Of a DNA stretch of 52,634 nt, positions 1 to 10,985 are shown piece after piece. The position numbers and the translations under genes were made by a program. The notes under the pieces were generated by a model. That model ran no database searches and was not told where the DNA came from. It worked only from the letters and a program-made list of their open reading frames with translations. How positions within the stretch are numbered: position 1 is the first letter of the stretch; the number at the start of each line of letters is the position of its first letter. Source of the stretch: Lysinibacillus composti (GTDB lineage Bacteria; Bacillota; Bacilli; Bacillales_A; Planococcaceae); the NCBI RefSeq assembly GCF_016908465.1, contig NZ_JAFBDY010000022.1:1-52634 (forward strand), given 5' to 3'.

Positions 1-93
1 CACACCCGTTCCCATACCGAACACGGAAGTTAAGCTCTTTAGCGCCGATGGTAGTTGGGGGCTTCCCCCTGTGAGAGTAGGACGTCGCTACGC
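1..93 (+). rRNA. rrf: 5S ribosomal RNA, 3' part
   Basis: The first 93 bases match the 3' four-fifths of a Bacillales 5S rRNA: the CCGAACACGGAAGTTAAG core, then GCCGATGGTAGT, and the closing GAGAGTAGGACGTCGC. The 5' end lies outside the window. It is the last gene of an rRNA operon running rightwards. The exact 3' end is approximate. Confidence 0.95.
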
Positions 94-103
94 AACTAAA
101 ATA

Positions 104-133
104 AAAAAGTCTAAGCTTATGCTTAGGCTTTTT
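104..133 (+). terminator. rRNA operon terminator
   Basis: A 10-bp stem (107-116 with 121-130, one G-U pair) has a 4-base loop and runs into TTTTT. It lies 14 bases past the 5S gene. Confidence 0.85.
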
Positions 134-189
134 ATTTATGTCAATTGTAGACTTTCATGAAGTTATGCGAATTCAGAGAGGAGAAATTT

Positions 190-294
190 TTGGCTAATGT
201 AAGTAGTGAAGTGTTAAAAGCAGAAACAGTAGCAGATATAAGAGGATATAATCATACATATTGTTTTAAAAGTGCAATTTCAAGGGAACTTTAG
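190..294 (+). CDS. possible 34-residue protein downstream of the rRNA operon
   Basis: I do not recognise this product. A TTG codon is preceded, with 6-base spacing, by a strong ribosome binding site AGAGGAG (177-183), and the frame stays open for 34 codons to a TAG. The predicted peptide is polar (MANVSSEVLKAETVADIRGY at its start), has one cysteine and no membrane segment. Its stop codon sits inside a stem-loop followed by a T-run, as if the message ended there. No clear promoter was found between the rRNA terminator and the binding site, and B. subtilis has nothing similar at this spot. The reading rests on the binding site and the terminator, so it could be chance. Confidence 0.35.
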   Translation: MANVSSEVLKAETVADIRGYNHTYCFKSAISREL

Positions 295-307
295 CACTTC
301 CTTTTTT
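270..307 (+). terminator. possible terminator of the 34-codon frame
   Basis: AAGTGC (270-275) pairs with GCACTT (294-299), followed by CCTTTTTT. The stem is only 6 bp and the loop is 18 bases, so it is weak. Confidence 0.4.
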
Positions 308-431
308 AACTGATTTTAACGTTTTCCTTTTTAAATACAATAAAAACAACATTCATATTTAAGGCTTTAGCTTTTTCTATTTTAACCACAAAGACTATAA
401 TAGAAGTAGAGAAATGAATCGGAGTGAAATC

Positions 432-1853
432 ATGAAAATAGAAAGGCCGCTTATTACAGCATTACAGTCATTCGTAGTAAATAATCCTCAATCATTGCAT
501 GTACCTGGCCATAAAAATGGCATGTACTCTACATTACCCGTAGAAATAATTGAGGCTCTTAAGTATGATTTAACAGAGCTAAAAGGGTTAGATGACTATC
601 ATCATCCTGAAGAGGCAATTTTAGAAGCAGAAAATTTATTATCAATAACCTATCAATCAGATAAAAGTTTCTTTTTAGTAAATGGTTCAACAGTTGGGAA
701 TTTGGCTATGATTTATGCGACATGTAAAAGAAATGAAAAGATTATTGTACAAAGAAATGCCCATAAATCTATTTTTCACGCACTTGAACTAGTTGGTGCA
801 AAACCAATTTTTGTTTCACCAGAATGGGATGAAAATACATATACAGCTGGTGCTGTAACTATAAATACATTAAAAAAGGCATTAGACCAACATGAAGATG
901 CAAAGGCAGTCGTATTAACCTACCCAACTTATTATGGCGTTGCGTCAAGTCAATTAAAGGAACAGATTGATCTATGTCATGATTATCAAATACCTGTTTT
1001 AGTTGATGAAGCACATGGAGCGCATTTCATTGCAAGCTCAACTTTTCCCCCTTCCGCTATTCAACTAGGGGCAGATATTTGTGTTCAGTCTGCACATAAA
1101 ACACTAAATGCAATGACAATGGCTTCGTTTTTACACGTGAAATCAAAGTTAATTCAACCAGATAAAGTAAACCATTATTTGCGAATGTTGCAATCAAGTA
1201 GCCCATCCTACTTGCTACTTGCTTCTTTAGATGATGCTAGAAATTATGTTCAAACCTATTTTGAATATGATGCAGCCTATTTTTGGGGAAAAAGAAATCA
1301 ATGGATTGATGCCTTAAAGTCTATTCAGTCATTAGAGGTTATAGAAGTAAATGACCCACTAAAGGTATTATTACGAGTGCAAGGTTACACTGGTTTTCAG
1401 TTGAAAGAAGTGTTAGAGCAGAGCCATCTTTATGTCGAGTTAGCCGATACTTACCAGGTATTACTTATACTTCCATTATTAAAACAGGGGCAAACGTATC
1501 CTTTTGCTGAGACACGTATTTTAATTAAAGAGGCAATTAAGTTGTTAAAAAAAGAGCCAAAACAAGTAGTTGCAATTGCCAATCCAACTTTGGAAGGTCC
1601 TGAAGTAGTAACTTTTGAACACTCTTATGATGAAGTTGGACAGTTAGATAAAGAATGGGTACCGTATATGAGAGCGATTGGGCGGATTTCTGCAAGTATG
1701 ATTATTCCTTATCCTCCAGGCATCCCACTATTTATACCAGGTGAAAAGATAACAGTTGCAAAGTTAAGTCAATTAGAAGAGTTAATCGCAATCGGCGCAG
1801 CATTTCAAGGACAGCATCGATTATCTGAAAAGCTCATCTACGTCATAAAATAG
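432..1853 (+). CDS. yaaO: PLP-dependent Orn/Lys/Arg decarboxylase family protein (YaaO-like)
   Basis: Fold-type I amino-acid decarboxylase of 473 residues, close to the usual 480. The family removes the carboxyl group of arginine, lysine or ornithine to make polyamines or cadaverine; the substrate cannot be read here. The pyridoxal-phosphate lysine is K223 in the family signature [10 protein letters not shown], preceded by the cofactor-binding DEAHGAH. The N-terminus carries the PGHKNG signature. I start at the ATG of MKIERP because GGAGTG lies 7 bases before it; the ATG six codons upstream has no binding site. A TATAAT at 396-401 may be the -10. tmk follows 20 bases on, so the two are probably co-transcribed, as yaaO-tmk are in B. 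subtilis. Confidence 0.9.
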   Translation: MKIERPLITALQSFVVNNPQSLHVPGHKNGMYSTLPVEIIEALKYDLTELKGLDDYHHPEEAILEAENLLSITYQSDKSFFLVNGSTVGNLAMIYATCKRNEKIIVQRNAHKSIFHALELVGAKPIFVSPEWDENTYTAGAVTINTLKKALDQHEDAKAVVLTYPTYYGVASSQLKEQIDLCHDYQIPVLVDEAHGAHFIASSTFPPSAIQLGADICVQSAHKTLNAMTMASFLHVKSKLIQPDKVNHYLRMLQSSSPSYLLLASLDDARNYVQTYFEYDAAYFWGKRNQWIDALKSIQSLEVIEVNDPLKVLLRVQGYTGFQLKEVLEQSHLYVELADTYQVLLILPLLKQGQTYPFAETRILIKEAIKLLKKEPKQVVAIANPTLEGPEVVTFEHSYDEVGQLDKEWVPYMRAIGRISASMIIPYPPGIPLFIPGEKITVAKLSQLEELIAIGAAFQGQHRLSEKLIYVIK

Positions 1854-1873
1854 TACGTGGAGGAATATACAAA

Positions 1874-2512
1874 ATGAAAAGGAATTTATTTATTACATTT
1901 GAAGGCCCAGAAGGAGCTGGTAAATCAACAGTGCTTGCTAGGATTGTAGAACTTCTAATTGAAGAAAATATAGAAGTGATGGCTACGAGAGAACCTGGTG
2001 GAATTGAGATTTCGGAAAAAATTCGTGAAGTGATCTTAAATCCAAATCACACTGCTATGGATGAGCATACAGAAGCTTTACTATATGCTGCTGCTAGAAG
2101 CCAACACTACTTTGAAAAGGTTGAACCAGCATTAAAACAGGGGAAATTGGTTTTATGCGACCGTTTTATCGATTCATCCCTTGCATACCAAGGACATGCC
2201 CGTGGACTTGGTATTGAGGAAGTTTTATCAATTAATGAATTTGCCATTGGTAAACAAATGCCGGACTTAACAATCTTGTTTGATTTAGAACCTGAAGTGG
2301 GACTTGCCCGCATTCATGCACACAGTGATCGAGAAGTGAATAGACTAGATGTTGAAAGTCTTGCTTTCCACAAAAAAGTTAGACAAGGTTATCGTGAAGT
2401 TGTAAAAAGGTACCCAAATCGTATAGTTGTTGTAAATGCAGACCAATCAATTGAGCAAGTTATTGATGAAGTATGGAAGATATTAAAAGAGGTAGTAACT
2501 AAAAGTAAATGA
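1874..2512 (+). CDS. tmk: thymidylate kinase
   Basis: Phosphorylates dTMP to dTDP with ATP, the committed step from both de novo and salvage routes to dTTP. The 212-residue protein has the P-loop GPEGAGKST (11-19), the CDRF motif with D96-R97 that contacts the nucleotide, and the SSLAYQG segment typical of bacterial Tmk. The binding site GGAGGA lies about 8 bases before the ATG. It is downstream of the decarboxylase and upstream of darA, the B. subtilis order. Confidence 0.97.
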   Translation: MKRNLFITFEGPEGAGKSTVLARIVELLIEENIEVMATREPGGIEISEKIREVILNPNHTAMDEHTEALLYAAARSQHYFEKVEPALKQGKLVLCDRFIDSSLAYQGHARGLGIEEVLSINEFAIGKQMPDLTILFDLEPEVGLARIHAHSDREVNRLDVESLAFHKKVRQGYREVVKRYPNRIVVVNADQSIEQVIDEVWKILKEVVTKSK

Positions 2513-2529
2513 AGTGTACTACTGTAATA

Positions 2530-2538
2530 TGATATAAT
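2530..2538 (+). promoter_or_regulatory. extended -10 promoter element upstream of darA
   Basis: TGATATAAT is a perfect extended -10 (TG-N-TATAAT) 18 bases after the tmk stop. No good -35 hexamer is visible. It would give darA a leader of about 155 bases. Confidence 0.5.
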
Positions 2539-2596
2539 AGATACACCACTTCAACTTTTACTCTATTAGGAAAATTCACTAGTAGATTAAAGGGGA

Positions 2597-2671
2597 TCTC
2601 TAACTTATATTTAATTTTTATTATAAGTTCACATATAAATATGCTTTAAAAATCGTGATAACCGTTAGAGA
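2597..2671 (+). promoter_or_regulatory. alternative stem-loops in the darA leader
   Basis: TCTCTAAC (2597-2604) is exactly complementary to GTTAGAGA (2664-2671). Its last three bases also begin a second exact 8-bp pairing, AACTTATA (2602-2609) with TATAAGTT (2622-2629). The two pairings compete. The structure ends about 14 bases before the ribosome binding site. Function unknown. Confidence 0.35.
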
Positions 2672-2693
2672 CGGAACTGAATAAGGGGAGTGA

Positions 2694-3029
<336 letters not shown>

Positions 3030-3052
3030 CCCTATGCTTATTAAGGGGAGGC

Positions 3053-3134
3053 CCCATACAGATATGGGAATTTGCAGAAAAGTTATTCTGTAATCTCTAT
3101 TCACAATCTGGGCCAAATACGTAAAAGCGTATTT
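3053..3134 (+). promoter_or_regulatory. three consecutive hairpins in the yaaR leader
   Basis: The 124-base gap between darA and yaaR holds CCCATA/TATGGG (3053-3068), CAGAA/TTCTG (3075-3090) and AAATACG/CGTATTT (3115-3134). The last ends two bases before the TTGGAGG binding site, where it could influence translation. None has a T-run, so none is a normal terminator. Confidence 0.4.
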
Positions 3135-3153
3135 GTTTGGAGGCGACAGCTAG

Positions 3154-3594
3154 TTGAAAATAAATCAGGATTTACGTGTAGGTTTGAAAACAAACCATAA
3201 TGAAATAAAGCAAGTAAATCAATTGGGTAACCGTTTTGGAGAAATGGTTGTTAAACAAGGTTCCAAAATGCAAACCGAACAATTGACAAGGCTTTTAGGT
3301 GATATTTCTTCAGCTGGAGACCGAGTTGCGAGATCTCGTAATTTAAGAGAACTTGCGAGGTTTAAAATGCTCGTAAAGCGATTCTTACAAGAAGCTGTCA
3401 ATTATGGCCTCGAAATGAAACAATCCCATACGTGGAATCGGTTTGGCGAATGTCGCCGTTTGAAAATTGTTGAAACAATTGATGAGCGGTTAGTTGAACT
3501 TGCGGAAGACCTTTTAAATGAAGAAAAGGCAACAATCGATTTACTTGATAAGATAGGTGAAATTAAAGGATTGTTAGTGAATTTATATACGTAA
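3154..3594 (+). CDS. yaaR: YaaR family protein (DUF327)
   Basis: Conserved cytoplasmic protein of unknown function, found in Bacillales next to darA and holB. The 146-residue product ends IGEIKGLLVNLYT and carries the family block RFLQEAVNYG with the QSHTWNRFGE segment. It is predicted largely helical and charged, with no membrane segment. It starts with TTG, 10 bases after TTGGAGG; no in-frame ATG fits the family's N-terminus. A strong terminator follows, so yaaR appears to end a transcript. Confidence 0.88.
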   Translation: MKINQDLRVGLKTNHNEIKQVNQLGNRFGEMVVKQGSKMQTEQLTRLLGDISSAGDRVARSRNLRELARFKMLVKRFLQEAVNYGLEMKQSHTWNRFGECRRLKIVETIDERLVELAEDLLNEEKATIDLLDKIGEIKGLLVNLYT

Positions 3595-3602
3595 AACGTA
3601 AA

Positions 3603-3640
3603 CCCGTGTCTGCAGGCGTGTGTTAGACACGGGATTTTTT
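3603..3640 (+). terminator. terminator after yaaR
   Basis: A perfect 9-bp stem CCCGTGTCT/AGACACGGG (3603-3611, 3625-3633) with a 13-base loop is followed by TTTTTT. Confidence 0.85.
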
Positions 3641-3644
3641 CAAA

Positions 3645-3674
3645 TAGACAACAACAGATTTTTTGCACTACAAT
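3645..3674 (+). promoter_or_regulatory. probable sigma-A promoter for holB
   Basis: TAGACA, an 18-base spacer, and TACAAT (3669-3674) lie just past the yaaR terminator and 20 bases before the holB start. Confidence 0.5.
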
Positions 3675-3694
3675 TTTCGAAAAAGGTGAATAGA

Positions 3695-4699
3695 GTGGAA
3701 GGAAAAGTAGATGAGTTAAAGGCACTTCAACCTATAGTAATGAAGCAACTACAGACGATATTTGATAAAAATAGAACTGGTCATGCTTACATATTTGACG
3801 GTGATAAGGGAACAGGAAAACAAGAAGTTGCAAAATTCTTCGTAAAACTCCTTTTATGTGAAAATCCGTCGAAAAATGTTCCATGTGAAACATGTAGGAA
3901 TTGCAAACGTGTCGAATCAGGTAATCATCCTAATATAAAGGAGATTTTACCGGATGGTCAATTTATTAAAATTGATCAAGTACGTGATCTAATTTCAGCT
4001 ATGACAAAAACAAGTATCGAAGAAGGTCGAAAGATATATATTCTTCACCATGCGGATCGACTTAATAATTCTGCGGCGAATACATTGCTAAAGTTTTTAG
4101 AAGAGCCTGATGGAGAGGTTACAGCTATTCTACTAACAGAACAATTTCAATCTATAATACCGACGATTCGTTCACGTTGCCAACATATAAAGTTTTCAAA
4201 TATACCTAGAGCTATTTTGTTACAGCAATTACAACATCAGGGAGTTTCTTTATCAATGGCTTCAACAGTTAGTATGGTAACGAATAGCCTCGAAACTGCA
4301 ATACAATTGGCAAATGACGAGCAGTTTGCACAAGCAAGAAAGACAGTGTTAAAATTAGTAGAGACAGTCAGAAAAAATATACACGAAGCGTTATTAGTAG
4401 TATATGAGGACTGGCTCCCTTCATTTAAAGAAAAGAGTGAAATCGAGCAGGCATTAGATTTATTGCTCTTTGCTTATCGTGATATTGTAGCTGTTAAGGC
4501 AAATTCACAAAGCACGTATACTTATCCAGATATGATTCAAAGTTGGAGAGAAGCGGCGTTACATACATCTTATGAAAGTTTGTCTAATCAATTACAAGCT
4601 ATTTTACAAGCAAGGCAAAATTTACAACGGAATATGAATCGTACGCTTATGATGGAGCAGCTTATGCTGAAACTGCAGGAGGGATACACTTTTGTATAA
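3695..4699 (+). CDS. holB: DNA polymerase III subunit delta prime
   Basis: Clamp-loader subunit that, with DnaX and HolA, opens the beta clamp and loads it on DNA. Of 334 residues, the N-terminal AAA+ domain has GDKGTGK (36-42) at the P-loop position, a four-cysteine zinc knuckle (C55, C64, C67, C70, the standard 8-2-2 spacing) and the SRC motif (160-162) whose arginine acts in trans on DnaX. The GTG start follows AGGTGA and makes the N-terminus match B. subtilis HolB; an upstream ATG in frame would put the start inside the terminator. ricT begins 8 bases before its stop, so the two are translationally coupled. Confidence 0.95.
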   Translation: MEGKVDELKALQPIVMKQLQTIFDKNRTGHAYIFDGDKGTGKQEVAKFFVKLLLCENPSKNVPCETCRNCKRVESGNHPNIKEILPDGQFIKIDQVRDLISAMTKTSIEEGRKIYILHHADRLNNSAANTLLKFLEEPDGEVTAILLTEQFQSIIPTIRSRCQHIKFSNIPRAILLQQLQHQGVSLSMASTVSMVTNSLETAIQLANDEQFAQARKTVLKLVETVRKNIHEALLVVYEDWLPSFKEKSEIEQALDLLLFAYRDIVAVKANSQSTYTYPDMIQSWREAALHTSYESLSNQLQAILQARQNLQRNMNRTLMMEQLMLKLQEGYTFV

Positions 4700-5507
4700 T
4701 GTGGTTGGAATCCGCTTTAAAAAAGCAGGTAAAATATATTATTTTGACCCCGGCAGCTTTCTATTAGAAATAGATCAATATGTAATAGTAGAAACAGCAC
4801 GTGGGGTGGAATATGGGAAAGTCGTTGTTCCAATAAAGCAAGTAGGCGAAAAGGATGTTGTTTTACCTTTAAAGCAAGTACTTCGCCCAGCGGATGAACG
4901 AGACCGTATTCAAGTTGAGGAAAATATTAACGAGTCCCAAAGAGCATTTGATTTAGCGAATGTTAAAATTAGTGAACATAAATTAGAAATGAAACTTGTA
5001 GATGTAGAATATACATTTGATCGAAATAAAATTATCTTTTACTTCACTGCTGAAGGACGAGTTGATTTTCGCGAGTTAGTTAAAGATCTAGCATCTATTT
5101 TCCGTACGCGAATTGAGCTGCGTCAAATTGGTGTTCGAGATGAGGCAAAACTTCTTGGTGGTATTGGACCCTGTGGAAGAATGTTGTGTTGTTCTACATT
5201 TTTAGGAGACTTTGATCCGGTGTCAATTAAAATGGCGAAGGATCAAAACTTATCGTTAAACCCAACAAAAATTTCAGGGCTTTGTGGTAGACTAATGTGC
5301 TGCCTAAAGTTTGAAAACGATGATTATGAGATAGCCAAAGAAGGCATGCCAGATATAGGCGAAACGACAATGACACCCGACGGAGTTGGAAAAGTAGTCG
5401 GTATTAACGTTCTAGAACGTTTAATTCAGGTATTTCTTGAGGAGCAAGAAAGAACCGTTGAGTATACACTTGATGATATACTAGAGTGTGAAAAGAATTT
5501 AATATAG
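4692..5507 (+). CDS. ricT: RicT/YaaT, PSP1-domain subunit of the Y-complex
   Basis: In B. subtilis RicT forms the RicA-RicF-RicT complex, which carries iron-sulfur clusters, helps RNase Y mature many mRNAs, and promotes sporulation, competence and biofilm formation. The 271-residue protein starts [20 protein letters not shown] like its homologues and holds six cysteines in two clusters (C161, C166, C167; C198, C203, C204), consistent with cluster binding. The TTG start lies 8 bases after GGAGGG, inside the end of holB. yabA follows 23 bases on. Confidence 0.95.
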   Translation: MYNVVGIRFKKAGKIYYFDPGSFLLEIDQYVIVETARGVEYGKVVVPIKQVGEKDVVLPLKQVLRPADERDRIQVEENINESQRAFDLANVKISEHKLEMKLVDVEYTFDRNKIIFYFTAEGRVDFRELVKDLASIFRTRIELRQIGVRDEAKLLGGIGPCGRMLCCSTFLGDFDPVSIKMAKDQNLSLNPTKISGLCGRLMCCLKFENDDYEIAKEGMPDIGETTMTPDGVGKVVGINVLERLIQVFLEEQERTVEYTLDDILECEKNLI

Positions 5508-5530
5508 ATAAAACTAATGAGGTGGCTTGT

Positions 5531-5890
5531 GTGAAGGACCGTAATTTTTTAGAAACAGTTATGGAATTCGAACAACAGCTCGAATCGCTACAGCAACAAT
5601 TTAGCGACTTAAAAAAATTTGTTGCACATATGGTGGAAGAACATCAAACACTTCAGACGGAAAACCTTCACCTACGTAGACGTTTAGAAGAGCTTTTATC
5701 TAATGATGATTCAACTTCAAAAGAAAACAAAAACAGTAAAAAAGGTTCATTAGATATAGGAGAAGGCTATGACAACTTAGCTCGCCTTTATCAAGAAGGT
5801 TTCCATGTATGTCATGTACATTTTGGATCATTACGTAAAGGTGAAGATTGTTTATTTTGTCTATCATTCTTAAATAAGCAAAATGTATAG
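5531..5890 (+). CDS. yabA: DNA replication initiation control protein YabA
   Basis: YabA restrains re-initiation of replication by binding both DnaA and the DnaN clamp. The 119-residue product has the expected two parts: a leucine-rich coiled coil (about 5-55) that forms the tetramer, and a C-terminal zinc module HVCHVHFG...CLFC (92-110), separated by a charged linker. I use the GTG at 5531, 5 bases after GAGGTGG; a GTG three codons earlier overlaps that site. It ends the holB-ricT-yabA operon. Confidence 0.95.
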   Translation: MKDRNFLETVMEFEQQLESLQQQFSDLKKFVAHMVEEHQTLQTENLHLRRRLEELLSNDDSTSKENKNSKKGSLDIGEGYDNLARLYQEGFHVCHVHFGSLRKGEDCLFCLSFLNKQNV

Positions 5891-5892
5891 CT

Positions 5893-6043
5893 TTGTTTAT
5901 TAGGGTGGAAACTTAATTCAGTCACTAAACCAGGCATACTCCGGTTCAGTTTAATTTTGGGAAATGCTAGTATGGCATCATTAAAGGACCGAGTATGTTT
6001 TCTCAAATATGTATTAAAAATCCACCGATGTGAATTTAACTTT
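5893..6043 (+). other. structured intergenic region after yabA
   Basis: Part of a 335-base gap without a recognisable gene. CATACTCCGGT near 5935 pairs, with one bulge, with ACCGAGTATG near 5987, enclosing the small stem ATGC/GGCAT. AACCAGG/CCGGTT gives a competing local stem. It could be a long untranslated region or a small RNA ending at the next terminator. From 6085 to the yabB binding site I see only a short CCTTTT/AAAAGG stem. Confidence 0.35.
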
Positions 6044-6084
6044 AAAGGCTGATACCACAGTGTTGTGGTTTTCAGTCTTTTATT
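6044..6084 (+). terminator. terminator between yabA and yabB
   Basis: AAAGGCTGATACCACA (6044-6059) pairs with TGTGGTTTTCAGTCTTT (6064-6080) around a 4-base loop, then TATTTT. Confidence 0.7.
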
Positions 6085-6225
6085 TTGTAAAACTGTCTGT
6101 GAGTGTAATTTACTCAGGTAGAACTTGTTTGGTCCTTTTATGAAAAGGAATGGGTTGAAAATAAAGTAATTTGTTGAGGCTTGAGAAGCGTGCACCGCAC
6201 CTTCGCGCGATAGGAGTGATATTCG

Positions 6226-6975
6226 TTGAATCAATGGTTAAAAGAAGATGAGCGCCTTGATTACTTATTAGCAGAAAATTTGAGAATTATCCAAAGTCCA
6301 TCTGTTTTTTCTTTTTCTTTAGATGCTGTTTTATTATCTAAATTTGTGAGCGTACCAATTCATAGAGGAAAAATTGTTGATTTATGTTCCGGGAATGGAG
6401 TCATTCCTTTATTCTTAAGTGCACGTACAAAAGCAGAAATTATAGGTGTTGAGATTCAGGAACGCCTTTTTGATATGGCAGAAAGAAGTATTCGCTATAA
6501 TGAACTTGAACACCAAATTGGTATGGTTCACGGTGACGTAAAGGATGCACCTATTCACCTTGGAATTGAAAAATTTGACGTTGTAACCTGTAACCCCCCT
6601 TACTTTTTAGCTCATGAGATGAGTGATAAAAATTTAAGTGAGCATTATGCTATTGCGAGACATGAAATTCGTTTAACATTAGAAGAAGCAATATATTCTA
6701 CAAGTAGATTATTAAAACAAGGTGGAAAAGCCGCATTCGTTCATCGGCCTGGGAGATTGCTTGATATCATAACTTTAATGAGAGCAAATCGTCTTGAACC
6801 AAAACGGATTCAGTTCGTGTACCCTAAATTTGGGAAAGATGCAAATACTCTTTTAATAGAAGCAATTAAAGATGGGAAGCCAGATTTAAAAGTATTGCCT
6901 CCTTTATATGTTTATGGTGAAGATAATCAATATACAGATGAAGTGAGTGAAATACTATATGGAAAAGAAGGATAA
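6226..6975 (+). CDS. yabB: tRNA1(Val) adenine-37 N6-methyltransferase family protein (YabB/TrmN6)
   Basis: Class I SAM-dependent methyltransferase of 249 residues. The SAM-binding motif I is [12 protein letters not shown] (DLCSGNG at 52-58) and the catalytic NPPY motif of N6-adenine methylases is at 123-126, followed by F. By family it methylates A37 of tRNA1(Val). The TTG start follows AGGAGTGAT with close spacing and gives the family N-terminus ([11 protein letters not shown]). yazA begins inside its 3' end and rsmI follows, giving a three-gene operon of overlapping RNA-modification genes. Confidence 0.92.
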   Translation: MNQWLKEDERLDYLLAENLRIIQSPSVFSFSLDAVLLSKFVSVPIHRGKIVDLCSGNGVIPLFLSARTKAEIIGVEIQERLFDMAERSIRYNELEHQIGMVHGDVKDAPIHLGIEKFDVVTCNPPYFLAHEMSDKNLSEHYAIARHEIRLTLEEAIYSTSRLLKQGGKAAFVHRPGRLLDIITLMRANRLEPKRIQFVYPKFGKDANTLLIEAIKDGKPDLKVLPPLYVYGEDNQYTDEVSEILYGKEG

Positions 6976-7222
6976 GCATATTTTTTATGTTCTAGAATGT
7001 GCAGATTCCTCTTTATATGCAGGTTATACAAATAACTTGGAAAAACGGGTCGAAGCACATAATGCCGGAAAGGGTGCAAAATATACAAGAGCTCACAGAC
7101 CAGTAGAATGTGTTTATTATGAAATGTTCGATACAAAACAAGAAGCAATGAGAGCTGAGTATGCATTTAAGCAATTGAAACGCAAAGAAAAATTGATTTA
7201 TATTAGGGGCGAAATTACATGA
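6959..7222 (+). CDS. yazA: GIY-YIG domain protein (YazA)
   Basis: Small 87-residue UvrC-type GIY-YIG nuclease domain: [15 protein letters not shown] holds the paired motif, and R34 with the [16 protein letters not shown] block follows. The family is assumed to cut structured DNA, but no precise role is established. I start at the ATG of [12 protein letters not shown], which matches B. subtilis YazA; a GTG four codons upstream is possible. It overlaps yabB by 17 bases and rsmI by 4, so translation is probably coupled. Confidence 0.9.
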   Translation: MEKKDKHIFYVLECADSSLYAGYTNNLEKRVEAHNAGKGAKYTRAHRPVECVYYEMFDTKQEAMRAEYAFKQLKRKEKLIYIRGEIT

Positions 7223-8088
7223 AGTCACAAAAGAGCAGCCTACACGAGCAGGGAAGTTGTCTTTATCTAGTAGCAACGCCAATTGGCAATTTAGAGGATA
7301 TGACTGTTCGTGCACTACGCATTTTAAAAGAGGTAGATGTTATTGCGGCGGAAGATACGCGTAATACAAAAAGGCTTTGTAATTATTTTGAAATCGAAAC
7401 GCCATTAGTTAGTTACCATGAGCACAATTTAGAGCAAGGTGGAGAGAAATTATTACAATATTTACGTGAGGGAAAGTCAGTAGCTTTAGTGAGTGATGCA
7501 GGACTACCATGTATTTCAGATCCCGGTGCTGATATTGTGGTCAAAGCTTTAGAAGAAGATTTCGCTGTTGTACCTGTACCAGGTGCTAATGCAGCATTAA
7601 CAGCATTAATTGCATCCGGTATTACACCTCAACCATTTTATTTCTTTGGTTTCTTAAACCGACATAAAAAGGAACGCAGAGAACAACTTGAAAAACTATC
7701 CAGAAGAGAAGAAACAATAATCTTTTACGAAGCACCCCATCGCCTAAAGGAAACACTAAAGGACTTAGAACTTATATTGGGGAATCGAAATATCGTATTA
7801 GCTAGAGAACTAACGAAAAAGTTTGAGGAGTTTTTACGCGGTACTATACAGGAAGCCATTAATTGGTCTAGTGAAAACGAGATTCGAGGGGAATTCTGTA
7901 TTGTTTTAGAAGGAAATCTAGAAGGTGATATAGAAGAAGAACCTTCCTATTGGGTGGATTTTTCAGTAGTAGAACATATAAACCATTTAATAGAAGAAAA
8001 AGATCTCAATTCTAAAGATGCGATCAAGCAGGTTGCAAAAGAGCGTGGATTAAAAAAACGTGATGTTTATCAAGAATATCATCAATAA
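7219..8088 (+). CDS. rsmI: 16S rRNA (cytidine-1402 2'-O)-methyltransferase
   Basis: RsmI methylates the ribose of C1402 in the decoding centre of 16S rRNA using SAM. The 289-residue tetrapyrrole-methylase-fold protein shows [12 protein letters not shown] (18-28), AAEDTR (43-48), the glycine-rich [13 protein letters not shown] and the loop VPVPGANA. A lysine-rich C-terminal tail is typical. Its ATG lies in the yazA stop (ATGA-type overlap), with AGGGGCG upstream. It closes the yabB-yazA-rsmI operon; a strong terminator shared with abrB follows. Confidence 0.96.
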   Translation: MKSQKSSLHEQGSCLYLVATPIGNLEDMTVRALRILKEVDVIAAEDTRNTKRLCNYFEIETPLVSYHEHNLEQGGEKLLQYLREGKSVALVSDAGLPCISDPGADIVVKALEEDFAVVPVPGANAALTALIASGITPQPFYFFGFLNRHKKERREQLEKLSRREETIIFYEAPHRLKETLKDLELILGNRNIVLARELTKKFEEFLRGTIQEAINWSSENEIRGEFCIVLEGNLEGDIEEEPSYWVDFSVVEHINHLIEEKDLNSKDAIKQVAKERGLKKRDVYQEYHQ

Positions 8089-8106
8089 TTGTCTAAAAAT
8101 CAAATA

Positions 8107-8152
8107 AAAAAGCGATGCTATAAAAAGGGCAATTTACATAGCGTCGCTTTTT
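8107..8152. terminator. bidirectional terminator between rsmI and abrB
   Basis: A 15-bp stem (8107-8121 with 8138-8152, one G-U) begins with A's and ends with T's, so it can end both converging genes. Confidence 0.85.
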
Positions 8153-8160
8153 CTCATTCC

Positions 8161-8439
8161 CTATCTTTTTAGGTGTTGTTGGATTTCTTTCACTAACATG
8201 TCTGCACCTTCTGGGCTTAATATTAATTTCCCACCAGCTAATTTAAAGTTTTGATCTGATACTTCGCCAGTTACAGCACAAGTCATGTTTGGCATATATT
8301 TTTTAAGAATGATTCGGTCATCATCAACGTAAATCTCTAATGCATCTTTTTCGGCAATACCTAAAGTACGACGAAGTTCAATAGGAATAACAACTCGTCC
8401 CAATTCATCGACTTTACGAACGATACCTGTTGATTTCAT
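8161..8439 (-). CDS. abrB: transition-state regulator AbrB
   Basis: DNA-binding repressor that silences many post-exponential genes during growth and is itself shut off by phosphorylated Spo0A. The 92-residue protein has the swapped-hairpin AbrB domain at the N-terminus (MKSTGIVRKVDELGRVVIPI) and a C-terminal tetramerisation half (ILSPEGADMLVKEIQQHL). AGGAGG precedes the ATG by about 8 bases. It faces rsmI and diverges from metG. The conserved Spo0A boxes upstream and the sigma-H promoter of spoVG at 18269 complete the familiar relay. A second protein with the same fold, SpoVT, is encoded at 27677. Confidence 0.96.
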   Translation of the reverse strand: MKSTGIVRKVDELGRVVIPIELRRTLGIAEKDALEIYVDDDRIILKKYMPNMTCAVTGEVSDQNFKLAGGKLILSPEGADMLVKEIQQHLKR

Positions 8440-8479
8440 GAATGTTTCCTCCTGTATATTGTGTATTTATATTTTTAAA

Positions 8480-8496
8480 TTCGCCAAAATTCGACA
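8480..8496 (-). promoter_or_regulatory. tandem Spo0A boxes in the abrB control region
   Basis: Read on the minus strand: TGTCGAA (8490-8496, exact 0A box) and, 10 bp on, TGGCGAA (8480-8486, one mismatch), followed by an AT-rich TATAAA. Same arrangement and spacing as the B. subtilis abrB operator. The rest of the 348-base abrB-metG gap is AT-rich with no gene. Confidence 0.85.
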
Positions 8497-8688
8497 TTTA
8501 TTGCTTGTCTGATTAAGATAATACCAACTAATGCCATAAACGTCAATAATTTAGCATTAATATTATTTGTATAATCGCATATCTATAGGGTGAAAAGTTA
8601 CCATATTTCCTATGGAAATAAAGATTCTTATTATAAAACATAAAAATTGTGTAAAAAGTTTCAACAAATTTACACTTTTTCCTAATAA

Positions 8689-10752
<2,064 letters not shown>

Positions 10753-10766
10753 TTTTATTAGCGTTT

Positions 10767-10800
10767 AGCCTGTTGGACTTTTAAAGTTCAGCAGGCTTTT
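10767..10800 (+). terminator. terminator after metG
   Basis: A long stem AGCCTGTTGGACTTT/AAAGTTCAGCAGGCT (two G-U pairs) ends in TTTT. Confidence 0.8.
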
Positions 10801-10985
10801 AAATGTTTAATTTGAAATTATTTTGGTATAGAATAAATACCCATTTTATTAGGTATTATTTACCTAATGTACAGATGTTGCATGCAAAAGTTGAAACAAC
10901 AAGATGATTTCTGTAATCTTTTTGTAATATGAATGTGAAAATAGTAATGATTTTATCCAATAGAATGAAAGTAGGCGAATGATTA

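Noticed and set aside
5812..6234. 140-codon minus-strand frame across the yabA end and the yabA-yabB gap
   Set aside because: It overlaps the conserved YabA C-terminus and the terminator, with no binding site or recognisable domain.
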